64,000 bases of DNA from the NCBI GenBank assembly GCA_001599935.1, contig BCIJ01000013.1:393469-457468 (forward strand), given 5' to 3'. Shown in pieces: positions 32,296 through 41,728 of the stretch. Position numbers and translations under genes: made by a program. The stretch comes from Holtermannia corniformis (Eukaryota; Basidiomycota; Tremellomycetes; Holtermanniales). Position 1 is the first letter of the stretch, and each line of letters starts with the position of its first letter. The notes under the pieces are model-generated. The model was not told the DNA's origin. It saw only the letters and a program-made list of their open reading frames with translations, and did not search any database.

Positions 32296-32753
32296 TCAAC
32301 CCCAGACCAGCTCGTACAGGATCCTGCGTTGCATCAGCTTCACCCTCGCAGCCCAGTCGTACTCACACGACGATATTCAGCCCAATCAGCGGTACTGCGA
32401 GCCATCAGCTCTTCCTCTCCTCACACCACCTAACCACTCACTCCGCATCAACGTCCGCACGGCCGTGATCAAATGGATCAACTTCTCCTTGATCCCAGGC
32501 CCATCTTGCAGACTGTTGGCATCGAACCCTCCGCCGCTTACACCGTATCCGTGCGGTGCGGTCCCGAAGCCGGAATTGGTGTTACGTGGTGCGTTGGCTG
32601 ACCATCCGACTGGGAGAGTCAGTGTGTGGGTGATGGGGAGGGTGGGGACGAACCACGGGCGAGGAAACGCTCTTCGCTGAGGATGGCGATGGCGTTGATG
32701 ATGAGCAGAGAGACGTAGATGATGCGACCGAAGCCGAAGAAGAGGTTGAACAT
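32296..32753 (-). CDS. YOS1: Yos1/IER3IP1 ER-Golgi transport protein
   Basis: Tiny two-helix membrane protein of the Yip1-Yif1-Yos1 complex on COPII vesicles. ATG 32753 gives MFNLFFGFGRIIYVSLLIIN then AIAILSEERFLAR, the family N-terminus. The next exon carries GWSANAPRNTNSGFGTAPHG and KEKLIHLITAVRTLMR. The conserved second helix then comes from two 28-nt micro-exons. After a GTGAGT...GCTCGCAG intron the codons read IPLIGLNIVV. After a second GTGAGT...ACGCAG intron they read ILYELVWG and stop (TGA, 32296-32298). This recovers the family's RVPLIIVN-type ending. If the introns were retained, the protein would lose its second membrane helix. The start lies 180 bp from the divergent LCB3-like gene. 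Confidence 0.9.
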
Positions 32754-32933
32754 GCTGTGGGCGTGGTTGGGAGCAAGGAGCACAGGTGAAGGAAGGTGAC
32801 GCGAAGCACGGACAGTGTCGATCACGTGAAGGTGCTTCAGACGGGGATGCAGCTTGCGTCTGTGAGCCTGTGTGGCTCGGTTGCCTATACATGCGGTGCT
32901 GCAGGAGCTGAGCAGGAGTTAGCAAGCAGTACA
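32754..32933. promoter_or_regulatory. divergent promoter, YOS1 / LCB3-like
   Basis: 180 bp between two divergent start codons, both for ER membrane proteins. No TATA box is seen. A CACGTGAAGG (E-box-like CACGTG) sits at about 32824. Confidence 0.4.
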
Positions 32934-34989
32934 ATGACCAGCAAACCACCAAAGCTCGGTCGAAAAGAGTCGGCAGTGTTCCAGCACTCGCCAGAAGAGG
33001 GCACAAAGCTCCAACGAGAATGGGAGCCAGGATGCCAGCCCGACGCAGTCAGTACCGAGCGCAACGGCTTGCCCTGCGCTGAAATGCATACAGGTATACG
33101 ATGCAGCGCTACCAAAATGGAGAGCGGCTCTGCGATGGTGGCTCGTCAGACGGCTCAAGCGTGAGAGCCCACGTATGGCAGAACTGCAGGTCCGTGCGCG
33201 CGGTGCGATTATGTGCTACGAACACAGACTAAGGCGTGGCTGCAGAAACGATATAGGAGCGAATGCGCGGATCGCTTCTTCTTCTGGACGGCCGTGTTTG
33301 GGAGTGAGTCGGGAAATAGGCTGGGCGCAGTGCGAGCTGACGTTCGTTCAGCACATACATTCTTCATGACGTTCCTTCCGCTCTTCTTCTTCTTTGGTGA
33401 CCCTGTCACGGCTCGAGGGTGGGTATGCCAACGTTACAAGTGGTCGACTGACAACCGCAAAGGCTGCTGTATGTAACAGGCTTGGGTATCTACTGGTCTT
33501 CGTACATCAAGGACCTAGCGTGCACACCACGGCCGTACTCGCCACCAGTGACCCGATTGAGTGCGTCCTCGACTGCTGCTTGGCTTGACTGATATGAACC
33601 GCAGCAATGAGCACCCATCACCACGAATATGGTGATTGCTATTGAAAGCTCTCGCGAACAGCGCTAAGATCGTAGGGTTTCTCTCCTCTCACTCGACAAA
33701 CTCGACCTCGAACGCGCTCGTGCTCGGCGCCATGATGCTGAGTCCCGCTGCGGGCTTCAGCACGGGCATCACAATCCTCGGCGTACTTGGTACGGTGGCC
33801 GCTCGCAATCTCGACTTTACTGAGCCATCTCAGTGCTGGCGCTTTACGCTGGCAGTATCATCTTTGGACGATTGTATACTGGCATGCACTCTACGGGTAT
33901 GTCCAGGTGGACATGACGATTCGTTGACGCTCGTAGCCGATGTGATTGCAGGCACGCTGCTTGGCGTTGCGTGCTGGGCTACGTGGGCGATTGTTGGCGA
34001 CAAGGTCGAGGCATGGGTCGAAACGGGCTCAGCACTGGGTTCGTCACGGCATACCCCTACGCCATCAGCTCACACAACCAGTCCCCGCAATCAGTATCCC
34101 AGTGACCCTCCTTTTGGTCCACTACCACCCCGAGCCCGTTGATGATTGTCCCTGCTTTGAAGACGCCATCGCAGCGCTCGCGACTATCCTCGGCTCGTTT
34201 CTCGGGCACTGGGATGGTGTGCGACGGCAAGCGGGTGCAGGTCTGAAAGGCTACGGGTGCGCATTCAGTATTGGAGACTCGACCTCGACATTGGCAGCGC
34301 GGGTATTCTTCGAGTTTAGCAAGCTTGTGATCGGTAAGCAACGTCGTACAAGGGTGACCCACAGCGAACTGATGACTCGAGCAGGGATCAGCATCATGTT
34401 CGCATGGCGTCTACTAGCCAAGGCGGTTCTCCATGCGACCTTGCCAAAACTGTTTCGTGCATCCGCCAGGTTGCTGAGTTTCACCCTGCCGACGCGCAAG
34501 CACTACACCGCGGCCACGTCAGTCTTCTGCACCCGGACACTTCACCCTGTGCTAATCCGATCTCAGCGAATACGTCAATTACCCACCGACGCCCGGTGGG
34601 CTCCACGCTATCCCATCCGCACTCGATCTCCCAACCGAAGGGCAACTAGCCGCCGCTCTACCCGGTCGATTCGCCAAACAACAAGTGGCATCACCGATCT
34701 CCCCACGTTCACCGCTGCCAAGCCAGCACCTTCGCTCGCGGAAAAAGACTAAAGGTCTTGAGACGGCTGCGAAAAGAGATGCGTCGCCCGTCGATGCGCC
34801 GAACGCGCCGCGATACGATGCAACAGGTCAGTCTGACCTCTGTCGCTGCGAGCCGGCAGCTGGCTGACGCGAACAGTCATGACAAAGGTCATTGTGTACT
34901 GTGGGATCGGGTTCTTGGCTACGCATGTGATCCCGCTCACTTTCAAGCTTGTGGAGACGCGAGTCGGGTTGTCTTGTAGTGCGCGGTGA
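32934..34989 (+). CDS. LCB3: sphingoid long-chain base phosphate phosphatase (PAP2 family)
   Basis: ER enzyme that dephosphorylates dihydrosphingosine-1-phosphate and phytosphingosine-1-phosphate. The start ATG 32934 gives MTSKPPKLGRKESAVFQHSP. After a GTCAGT intron the frame continues VYDAALPKWRAALRWWLVRR. Then come FFFWTAVFGTHTFFMTFLPL and LGIYWSSYIKDLACTPRPYS, whose K-x6-RP is PAP2 motif 1. Motif 2 is in EYGFLSSHSTNSTSN, where Leu replaces the usual Pro. Motif 3 is GRLYTGMHSTAD, with the His and Asp kept and Gly in place of the first Ser. Several more hydrophobic segments follow (DVIAGTLLGVACWATWAIVG, ISIMFAWRLLAKAVLHATLP). After a Ser/Pro-rich loop, the last membrane helix MTKVIVYCGIGFLATHVIPL precedes TGA 34987-34989. 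About ten introns. Confidence 0.9.
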
Positions 34990-35272
34990 TGCGAGTCGTT
35001 ACCGGTTTGCTCAGTTATGCATTGCGATCTGCCCAATGAATGGCAATGAACTTGGTGGACAGAACTCGTCAACTTTGGCACAAGTACATATCATATTGTT
35101 ACAACTGCACACACCACACTCTACAACCTCCGCCCGTACAAGTATTCTCTGATCTGACCACGTGGTCATACAACAGCTGTCGAGGCGTCTCAGCTTCGTA
35201 AGAACGGCATCGGCACAAGCCTACGTACTCCCAATTTACCAAAGCTGGACCTGAACTGTCTCGGGAAAGGAC

Positions 35273-37183
35273 ATGCCACTGTACTTGCCCGCCCTGCCGA
35301 GTCGTCTGCTTCTCACGGTGGACGCAGACAAGGAGGTAACGTCATCCGTTTGGTTCACGTCTCCCACCTTCAACAACCATCATCGACTTGGCACAGGTGC
35401 GCGTCTTGACAGCAGACAGAGCACAATGTATCCCGAGCAGTCTACTGCAAGTGCAGCAGGAGCAAGCAGAGTTCAGAAGGGACCGTCTTCGCGGAATGTC
35501 ATTTTCGCCTTGAGTGACATGCCGTTCTGGTCCTTCTGTTCAGTGTCCACGTCTGAGGAGGCGGTAGATGTCACTGCAAATCAGGTTAGCACATGCTATA
35601 GCGGAAGTGAATCCGACTACGCTGGTCACCATAAAGCTTTGCTGATTTCGCTCACTCACAGCGGCGAAGATGCATCGGTGGGTGGATTCAGCCGTTCTTG
35701 GACGGAACAAACCGTCAGTGTCTGATAGCCAACGCAGTGCTTCCGACCTGGAGGAGCACGTGTGCTGGGCGTATCGCTGGCTGCGTGATGTCTATGAGTG
35801 CGTTTATCACCGCATCTCGGAATGACTAGCTAAGATAACAGGGATGGCGATCAAATCTACCTCCTGGGTTCTGGCAAAGGAGCACTAGCTGCATGTGTGC
35901 TGGCCTCGATGCTGTTCCACGTGCGCCGGCTACCAGTTGTTTTGCTTTGGCTTATTGCTTTAGGTTGGCCTTGTTAACCCTCGCTCGCCAACCTCTTCGC
36001 TGGATGAGAATTGGTTGCCCGGTGGACCCGACGGATCGTATGACAGTCGTCTGCTTACCAGGTGACTATTCAATGTGTGCCGGGTCTTCACGCTGCTGAC
36101 CACCGAAAGGGCTTACGAGCTGTACTGCGCCCAGGGCAATCATGCGTCCGGCACTACGGCACACAATGACAGCGCTGCGCTGCACTACTTCCGACAAGCG
36201 TACACCCGCAAGGATTTCTCAACAATTCACTTCCTCGGTGTGTGGGAGACGCCTGATTGGCGTTGTCCAATGCCGTTGGACATAGACCCGCGAGTGCACG
36301 TCAGGCACGCCATGGGTCTCGATGAGCATGCGCCTAGTGCCAATATCTTGTGAGTGCGCGTAGCAGATCTATGTGAGTGATGTTGACTGCGACAGGCATC
36401 TCGGAAAGTATTGCAACGCTGAGAAATACTACGCATGCTGGTTTATGGGATCGAAAGCGGACCTGTATGTTCCTCGTCTCCTTGTCGACGTGCTAGTAAT
36501 ATATGCTAAACAAAGCAGAATCGGACGGCTCAATCGCAATGAAACTCCTGCTATCGGCGATATCGCTTGGCGCTGGATGATGCGCGAAGCTGCTTCGCTA
36601 GGCTTCCGAGTGATCCCTGCATATGCCGAAAATTGGTCGTTGTTCGCTACCACCCCCGCCGAGAGAGCTAGAAAGCCACTGGAACTCGAGATACCCGACG
36701 ACTCGAGCACACCTGGGCTACTTCGTCCCTGGCGATTCCCCTTGTTCGATGACAAGGGTGACACGACGCCAGAACAAGGACGTTCTGCCCATCTCAAGGT
36801 CGTACAGGCTGCCGATGTCGATACTGATCAGGATCTACTGCTGCACCTGCTTCAACGTATACACGAAAAGCATCCTACCTCGGTCCCGATGGCAGATCCC
36901 GCATCGAGTTCAAAGTCAAAGTCGAACCTCGTCAAACGTAGTCTTGGACGGCTGCGCAGGTATGTCCGCCGAGTACATTCAAAGCAGGTATTCACACTAC
37001 AGATCACGTCCCGCGGTCCGCCACATCCTCAAAGGCGAATTCGTCCACGAATCCGTGAGAGTCACCCTCCGGACCAAACAGAGCCGAGTGTTGGACGGTT
37101 GCGTGTACGAACCTCGCGCTACTTTCGATCTGCCTATCTCCTGGGAAGAAAGCCTCGGGATGGACCAGCTGTGGGGTCATTGA
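35273..37183 (+). CDS. DUF2235 alpha/beta-hydrolase-like protein with altered active site
   Basis: Member of the DUF2235 family, related to the catalytic domain of Tle1-type lipases. Recognised parts in order: EEHVCWAYRWLRDVYE and GDQIYLLGSGKGALAACVLA at the nucleophile elbow. After an intron come GLVNPRSPTSS, AYELYCAQGNHASGTTAH, FSTIHFLGVWETPDWRCP, HVRHAMGLDEH and KYYACWFMGSKADL. The tail has AVRHILKGEFVHESVRVTLR and WEESLGMDQLWGH before TGA. The family elbow is G-F-S-R-G; here it is G-S-G-K-G, so the catalytic Ser is absent. The DxGG-type acid loop is also altered. The N-terminal exons (MPLYLPALPSRLLLTVDADK onward) are uncertain, and the start at 35273 is a best guess. It may be a decaying or repurposed enzyme. 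Confidence 0.68.
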
Positions 37184-37433
37184 ATCCGTCGAGTAGTGGT
37201 AACGATCATCTTTGTAGATAATGAGCAGATGTACAGATTGTGGCGGGTCGGGTCCGAGCGGTCTTAAGAAGGATGATGGAGCGCAAAGCCAGAAGGACAG
37301 GAAGTCGACCGTTTTGACTCTGATAAAAATTGGTCCTCCGGTCCGCTGGAAGACGCGAGTAGGCAGGTATAAAGTGTGTGGACAGACATGACGGGCATTG
37401 GCGGGTAATCAGTACGCAAAAAAGGCAAAAAGA

Positions 37434-37542
37434 TGGAGAAGCAGTGAATCGAACACTGGGCCTGGTCAAGGGCTCTTACGTAATAGCTAATTATTACGTG
37501 ATGTAATGCTAATGACCCGTTATACCACTAAACCACATCCCC
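37434..37542 (-). tRNA. tRNA-Ala(AGC) with 37-nt intron
   Basis: Full cloverleaf on the minus strand. The acceptor GGGGATG pairs with CTTCTCC (one T-T mismatch) and has discriminator A. The third pair is G-U, the alanine identity element. D-arm GTT/AAC; anticodon stem GGTCA/TGACC; loop TTAGCA with anticodon AGC (37508-37510). T-arm CAGTG-TTCGATT-CACTG. An intron sits between positions 37 and 38 (37470-37506), the standard site. It can fold ACGTAATA/TATTACGT into an 8-bp stem. Two T-runs just downstream (plus-strand A-runs 37418-37431) are Pol III terminators. Confidence 0.85.
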
Positions 37543-38043
37543 AATCGATAATGATTGCGACCCACAAATGTTCAGACCTAGCAAATCAAGTGGTTCCGGG
37601 ACGGGGGGCTCAGCGATCGATCCTGGCTTCCATAGACAAACTGACTCTGCTCCCCATTCTCTGCATAACACTGGGTATTTCTCCGTAGTGAACTACAGCT
37701 GCTGTGAGCAAGGTACCCCACAGATTGGCGTGCAGCAAGGAAACTAATAATTCGCCACGGAAGCTTGGCTCCGGATAAAGAGGGTGTACACATGCATCTA
37801 CGTTCGGGCACCTCTGGAGCAGCGCCAGACGCATGTCCCTCCCTCCGCCACGCCTCCTCGCGCTACATGGTCGTTTTCCATAGAAGGGTTGAACCTTCCA
37901 TCGCCATGCGCGCCCTCTCGCCGCCACCGTCCTCTCGCGTGCTCCTCCCCCCTCCCCTCCCCTCCTCCCCTCCTCCGCCTTCCCCTCCCCTCTCCCCCTA
38001 CTCTCCCAACGCATCCCCTTCACCACCCCTCCACACGCTGCGC
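37543..38043. other. DHH1 downstream region with long pyrimidine/purine tract
   Basis: No gene is seen. From about 37920 to 38035 the plus strand is almost pure C/T. On the DHH1 sense strand this is a run of GGGG and GGG blocks immediately after its stop codon, so it falls in the DHH1 3' UTR. It could form G-quadruplexes in RNA. Open frames across it are composition artefacts. Confidence 0.5.
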
Positions 38044-41000
38044 TCATGACTGCGCCTGAGCCTGGGCCGGCTGCTGTGGCCGCCGTTGCCCCTGCGCTTG
38101 ACCCTGCCGTCCGCCTCTCTGCCCGTTGCCGTTCTGCTGCCGTGGTGGCTGTTGCTGATCCGACTGCTGCTGCTGTGGCCGCGGTTGTCGTTGCTGCTGC
38201 TGCTGCTGGGGTGGTCGTTGTTGCGCTTGCTGCTGAGGCGCTCGTTGCTGTGACGGCGCTTGCTGCTGCTGGGGAGGAGGCGAAGGTTGCTTGACGCCAG
38301 CCGCTGGTGGCTCGACGGCGATGGATGATGGCGCGACGTACAGTACTGGATCGACGTTGGCGGGGATTGGCGCGATCTCGGTTCCGAGTTCTTGTTCGAT
38401 CCGGTAGAGGTTGTGTCGATCTTCGATCTAGCGAGGTGTCAGCTCGGTGCGGCTGTTGGCAAAGTATGTAACGTGGTCGAGGGAAATCGCGTTACGACGG
38501 GTAGTGCAGCACAAGACGGCGTCGAGCGTTACAGCTGTACGCGTCGAACACCTAGAGCCAGCCCGCGGCCGCGACGAGCTCGCCAATCACACACTCGCAC
38601 ACGACCCAGATACACTCACCGTCAACAGACTGATCGCAATACCCAAGTGGCCGAACCGGCCGGAACGACCAATGCGGTGAAGGTACGACTCGGCCGTCTT
38701 TGGGAAATCAAAATTGATGACGACGTTGACGGCTTGAATGTCGATACCTCTTGTCAGCAGATCTGCACTCGGCGTCAGCGCTTCGACAGTGCTTCTGACG
38801 GGACGCAGACCCACCCGAGCAAACAAGATTCCGCGTCATGCCGCCCCTAAAGTCGTGAAACACGCGATTCCGGTGAGCCTGCAGCATCTTTGCATGCGAA
38901 TAGAAACACGAGTAGCCGAGGTCGGTAATCTTCTTGGCGAGCAGTTCGACGCGGTTGGTCGAGTTGCAAAAGATGATCGACTGGTTGATTTGGAGTTTGG
39001 AAAAGAGGGTGTTGAGGCAGTGCACTTTTTGGCGTTCTTCGACATAGGCGTAGTATTGGGTGACGCCGCGCAGGGTGAGTTCGTCCATGAGGTTGATTTC
39101 GTAAGGGTTGGCCATGTGGCGGTCCTGCGCGGTGTGAGCGGTGTCGACGGGAGGACGGGATGAATGTGATGGTTGGCACCCCGATAAGCGCACGACCCGT
39201 GGCGGATACGCGACCAAACACGCACTGTGCAGTGCTGACACTTTGACCACCAGACATCAGCCGTTCAAGCTGAGCCCAGGCAAGGCCGGCAGCACCGCGG
39301 CGAAGCTTTCGTACGTGCTATCGACTCGGCAGCTTTGTAGCTCCTGTGCTCGATTGTCTGTACCACCGTACGATCTCTGGCGTGTTGCTATGCAGACAGA
39401 CGAGACCACACTGGGTTGTGGAAGCTCAGGCTACGACAACTGTCGCTCTCAACTTGCACGGCAGCAGCCCACCGTACAGTCGACTTGTGGATCTAAGCCC
39501 GCAGCGGATCGCACGACGATAGCGCACGCGCACTCGTAACGACCATAGCGAGAGTTGACGCTCTCGGACGAAGAGCCGTACGGAGGATCAGCTCAGGGAA
39601 TTTACGCCTTGCTCATCGCACTCGACCTCGCCCAATCATGATCTCCCGTCCCGAGTGCCGATGTATCCATGCCGCGAATGAGGACACCACCTCACTGCGT
39701 GATTGTATCGCACGCGCATAGACGAGACGTCAGTGAAATAGACGCAGCTCAGACGAGCTACGTTCAAGCCCGCGCACCGCCGACGCGCGACTGCCGGCGC
39801 TACAACGTTACATGCTTGATGGCTCAAGCGCATGCACCCAACGAAATGCTTATCTTAGTGTCGGTCCAGCTCACGGGGGAGCTAACCGGCAACAAGACGC
39901 TCGCGTTCGCCACGCTTTTGCCACATTTGTTCAGCACATCCCGATCGACAACGGGTGAGGAAGGACGGCTACTTTGTCCGTCTCTGCGCCTAGTTGAGCG
40001 TCGTGTGGCGCGCATACATGATCGAGACGACGATAGGTCCCAAGGCGATAGCTCCGGCGAACTATCCTGCGCCCAGTTGCACTTGATCACACCGCCCGAC
40101 CGCGTGCAATGTCTCTATCCATGATAGCACTCGCGCACAGACGAGACGGGACGAGCTGCGCTCTCGTCTTTGTGCATCTTTACAAGCCGAATAAAGATTC
40201 AACAGAGGCGACTTGTGCGGATTGCTAGCACGCATGACCGAGGAAGAGAACAGCTCGGACGAGCTGCGCTCCTTGGCCTATCGAATTGCGAATCAAGTCG
40301 GTCGGAACACTGCGCAACAGCACGCGCACGATCGAGGCGACGTTGCGGTCAACGGGATAGCGCAAGTCGAGCTATCCGCCGCTTGATCGCGCTCGATTGT
40401 GACGGCTGATCGCTACTATCTACCATGCCCAGATGCGCGATCCGTGAGTGCGACATGCATGCCAGCGCACTGCACGAGCGAGATAGCAAGAGAGCCCATG
40501 CAGCTCAGACGAGCTGCGCTTTTGTCAACGGGATAGCGCAAGTCGAGCTATCCGCCGCTTGATCGCGCTCGATTGTGACGGCTGATCGCTACTAGCTACC
40601 GGGCCCAGATGCGCGATCCGTGAGTGCGACATGCATGCCAGCGCACTGCACGAGCGAGATAGCCGGTACAGCTCGGACGAGCTGCGCTATACCCTGCCGT
40701 ACTCGACCGCGCCGACTAGCGCATTGTCAAAGGAGCGCACCGACTCATCGGTAGAGCATGACCTGTTGGTGTGGAATCAAACGCACCATCGAGATATCAA
40801 CGATGCGCCAGCTCGGACGAGCTGGCGCGCACTGCGACGTCGTCGACGGCGCATCCGCACTACAAGACCCAGCATAGTTTAACGTTGCGACGCCCCATGT
40901 TCAAAGAAAGAGACAACCCACAAGACGGAGCGAAACAGAGAGAGACTCACGCGAAAGTCCTTGACCATCATCGGAAACGTTGCGGAAAACAGCATGACCT

Positions 41001-41728
41001 GGCGATCTCTCGGACACAGAGCGAGGAGCTGTTCCATGACCGGGGTGAATTCGGGGCTGAGCAGTTTATCGGCTTCGTCCATGACAAAGATGCCGCATTT
41101 CCTCAGATCGGCAATGCCCTTGCCTGCGAGATCGAGGATGCGGCCCGGGGTGCCGACGAGGACGTGGACGGGTTCTTGCAACCTCAGGATATCGTCTCGG
41201 AGTGTCGTCCCGCCCGTCGTGACCATGACTTGCAAGTTTGGGATATGCGCGCCCAAAGTCTTTGCGACCTGGGCTGTTTGTAGCGCGAGTTCGCGCGTGG
41301 GGACGAGGAGGAGCGCTTGGATGTGAGATTGCGCCGTGTTGATCAGGTTGAGTGTGGGGATTGTGAACGCTGCCGTCTTGCCGGTACCGTTCTTGGCGCG
41401 CGCGAGGATATCGCGGCGTGAGAGCGCGGCGGGGATTGCTTGTTCTTGGATCGGAGACGGGCGCTCGAACCCGGCTTGCCAGATGCCCATGAGGAGCTCG
41501 CGTTTGAGGTAGAGGTCGTCGAAGGAAGAGCCTTGAGTCGCTGTCACGTCCTGGGATGGGTCAGTCTGTTGCTGTTGCAGAGGTCAGTGACGGACCAGGG
41601 TTTGAGGTCGGAGGTCTTTGGGAGGTGCAGGCAGAGTGGAGCGCCAGTCGTCACTTGCGGCAGGGCTGTCTTGACGTCAGCAGAGCGATTGCACCGTCGA
41701 CTGCAGCGCACGTGGAGGAGGATGCCAT
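38044..41728 (-). CDS. DHH1: DEAD-box RNA helicase Dhh1/DDX6
   Basis: Cytoplasmic P-body helicase acting in mRNA decapping and translational repression. ATG 41728 splices to [20 protein letters not shown] and PPKDLRPQT, then [21 protein letters not shown]-motif [13 protein letters not shown]; motif [45 protein letters not shown]. Exon 3 ends MMVKDFR at 40951. The frame resumes at 39124 with [20 protein letters not shown], matching Dhh1 residue for residue across the gap. So 39125-40950 is a phase-0 intron of 1,826 nt with GTGAGT and CGCAG ends. Then come [40 protein letters not shown] and [20 protein letters not shown]. The tail is about 80 residues rich in Gln ([17 protein letters not shown]) and ends QAQAQS, TGA at 38044-38046. 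Confidence 0.93.
40348..40487 (+). repeat. 140-bp direct repeat, copy A
   Basis: Begins GTCAACGGGATAGCGC and ends GCACGAGCGAGATAGC. It matches copy B with three mismatches around 40420 (ATCTACCAT versus AGCTACCGG). It contains a hairpin GGATAGC/GCTATCC (40355-40377). A core hairpin follows 14 bp after its end. Confidence 0.9.
40524..40663 (+). repeat. 140-bp direct repeat, copy B
   Basis: Second copy, offset by exactly 176 bp from copy A and about 98% identical over 140 bp. It contains the same GGATAGC/GCTATCC hairpin (40531-40553) and is followed 6 bp later by a core hairpin. Such identity inside an intron implies recent duplication. Confidence 0.9.

Larger units (their letters stand above)
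39746..40828. repeat. family of six hairpins, core AGCTC-RGAC-GAGCT
   Basis: Copies at 39746-39759 (loop AGAC), 40139-40169 (variant), 40252-40265 (GGAC), 40502-40515 (AGAC), 40670-40683 (GGAC) and 40805-40828 (GGAC, perfect 10-bp stem GCGCCAGCTC). Four copies are followed by GCGCT. Outer stems differ but pair: GCGC with GCGC, GGTA with TACC, GAG with CTC, AGACGAGA with TCTCGTCT. The core is self-complementary, so the strand of function cannot be told. All copies lie inside the DHH1 intron, and I saw none elsewhere in the window. Confidence 0.8.
39125..40950 (-). other. giant 1,826-nt intron of DHH1
   Basis: The donor GTGAGT (plus-strand ACTCAC, 40945-40950) and acceptor CGCAG (39125-39129) are canonical. 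The exons on either side join in phase 0 and restore the conserved Dhh1 sequence without loss or gain. Other introns in the window are about 40-70 nt. No protein-coding frame inside it has coding character. It is filled with hairpins and direct repeats listed separately. It could host a structured non-coding RNA, or be an expanded or invaded intron. Confidence 0.85.

Noticed and set aside
37765..38294. Plus-strand open frames over the C-rich tract and Gln-repeat region
   Set aside because: They are composition artefacts of the pyrimidine tract and the antisense of the DHH1 poly-Gln tail (Ala/Val-rich translation).
39669..40124. 151-codon open frame inside the DHH1 intron
   Set aside because: Composition is random-looking, there is no domain, and it is one of several overlapping frames on both strands. 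The flanking exons prove the region is intronic.
40348..40663. CRISPR-like repeat array
   Set aside because: Repeats are 140 bp, only two copies, in a eukaryotic intron with no cas genes. It is a tandem duplication.
39125..40950. C/D-box or H/ACA snoRNA in the giant intron
   Set aside because: I looked for TGATGA with CTGA, and for paired hairpins ending in ACA, on the DHH1 sense strand and found no convincing set. The hairpins are not spaced like H/ACA.
39125..40950. DNA transposon inserted into DHH1
   Set aside because: No terminal inverted repeats, target-site duplication or transposase frame could be seen. A decayed element is still possible but unsupported.
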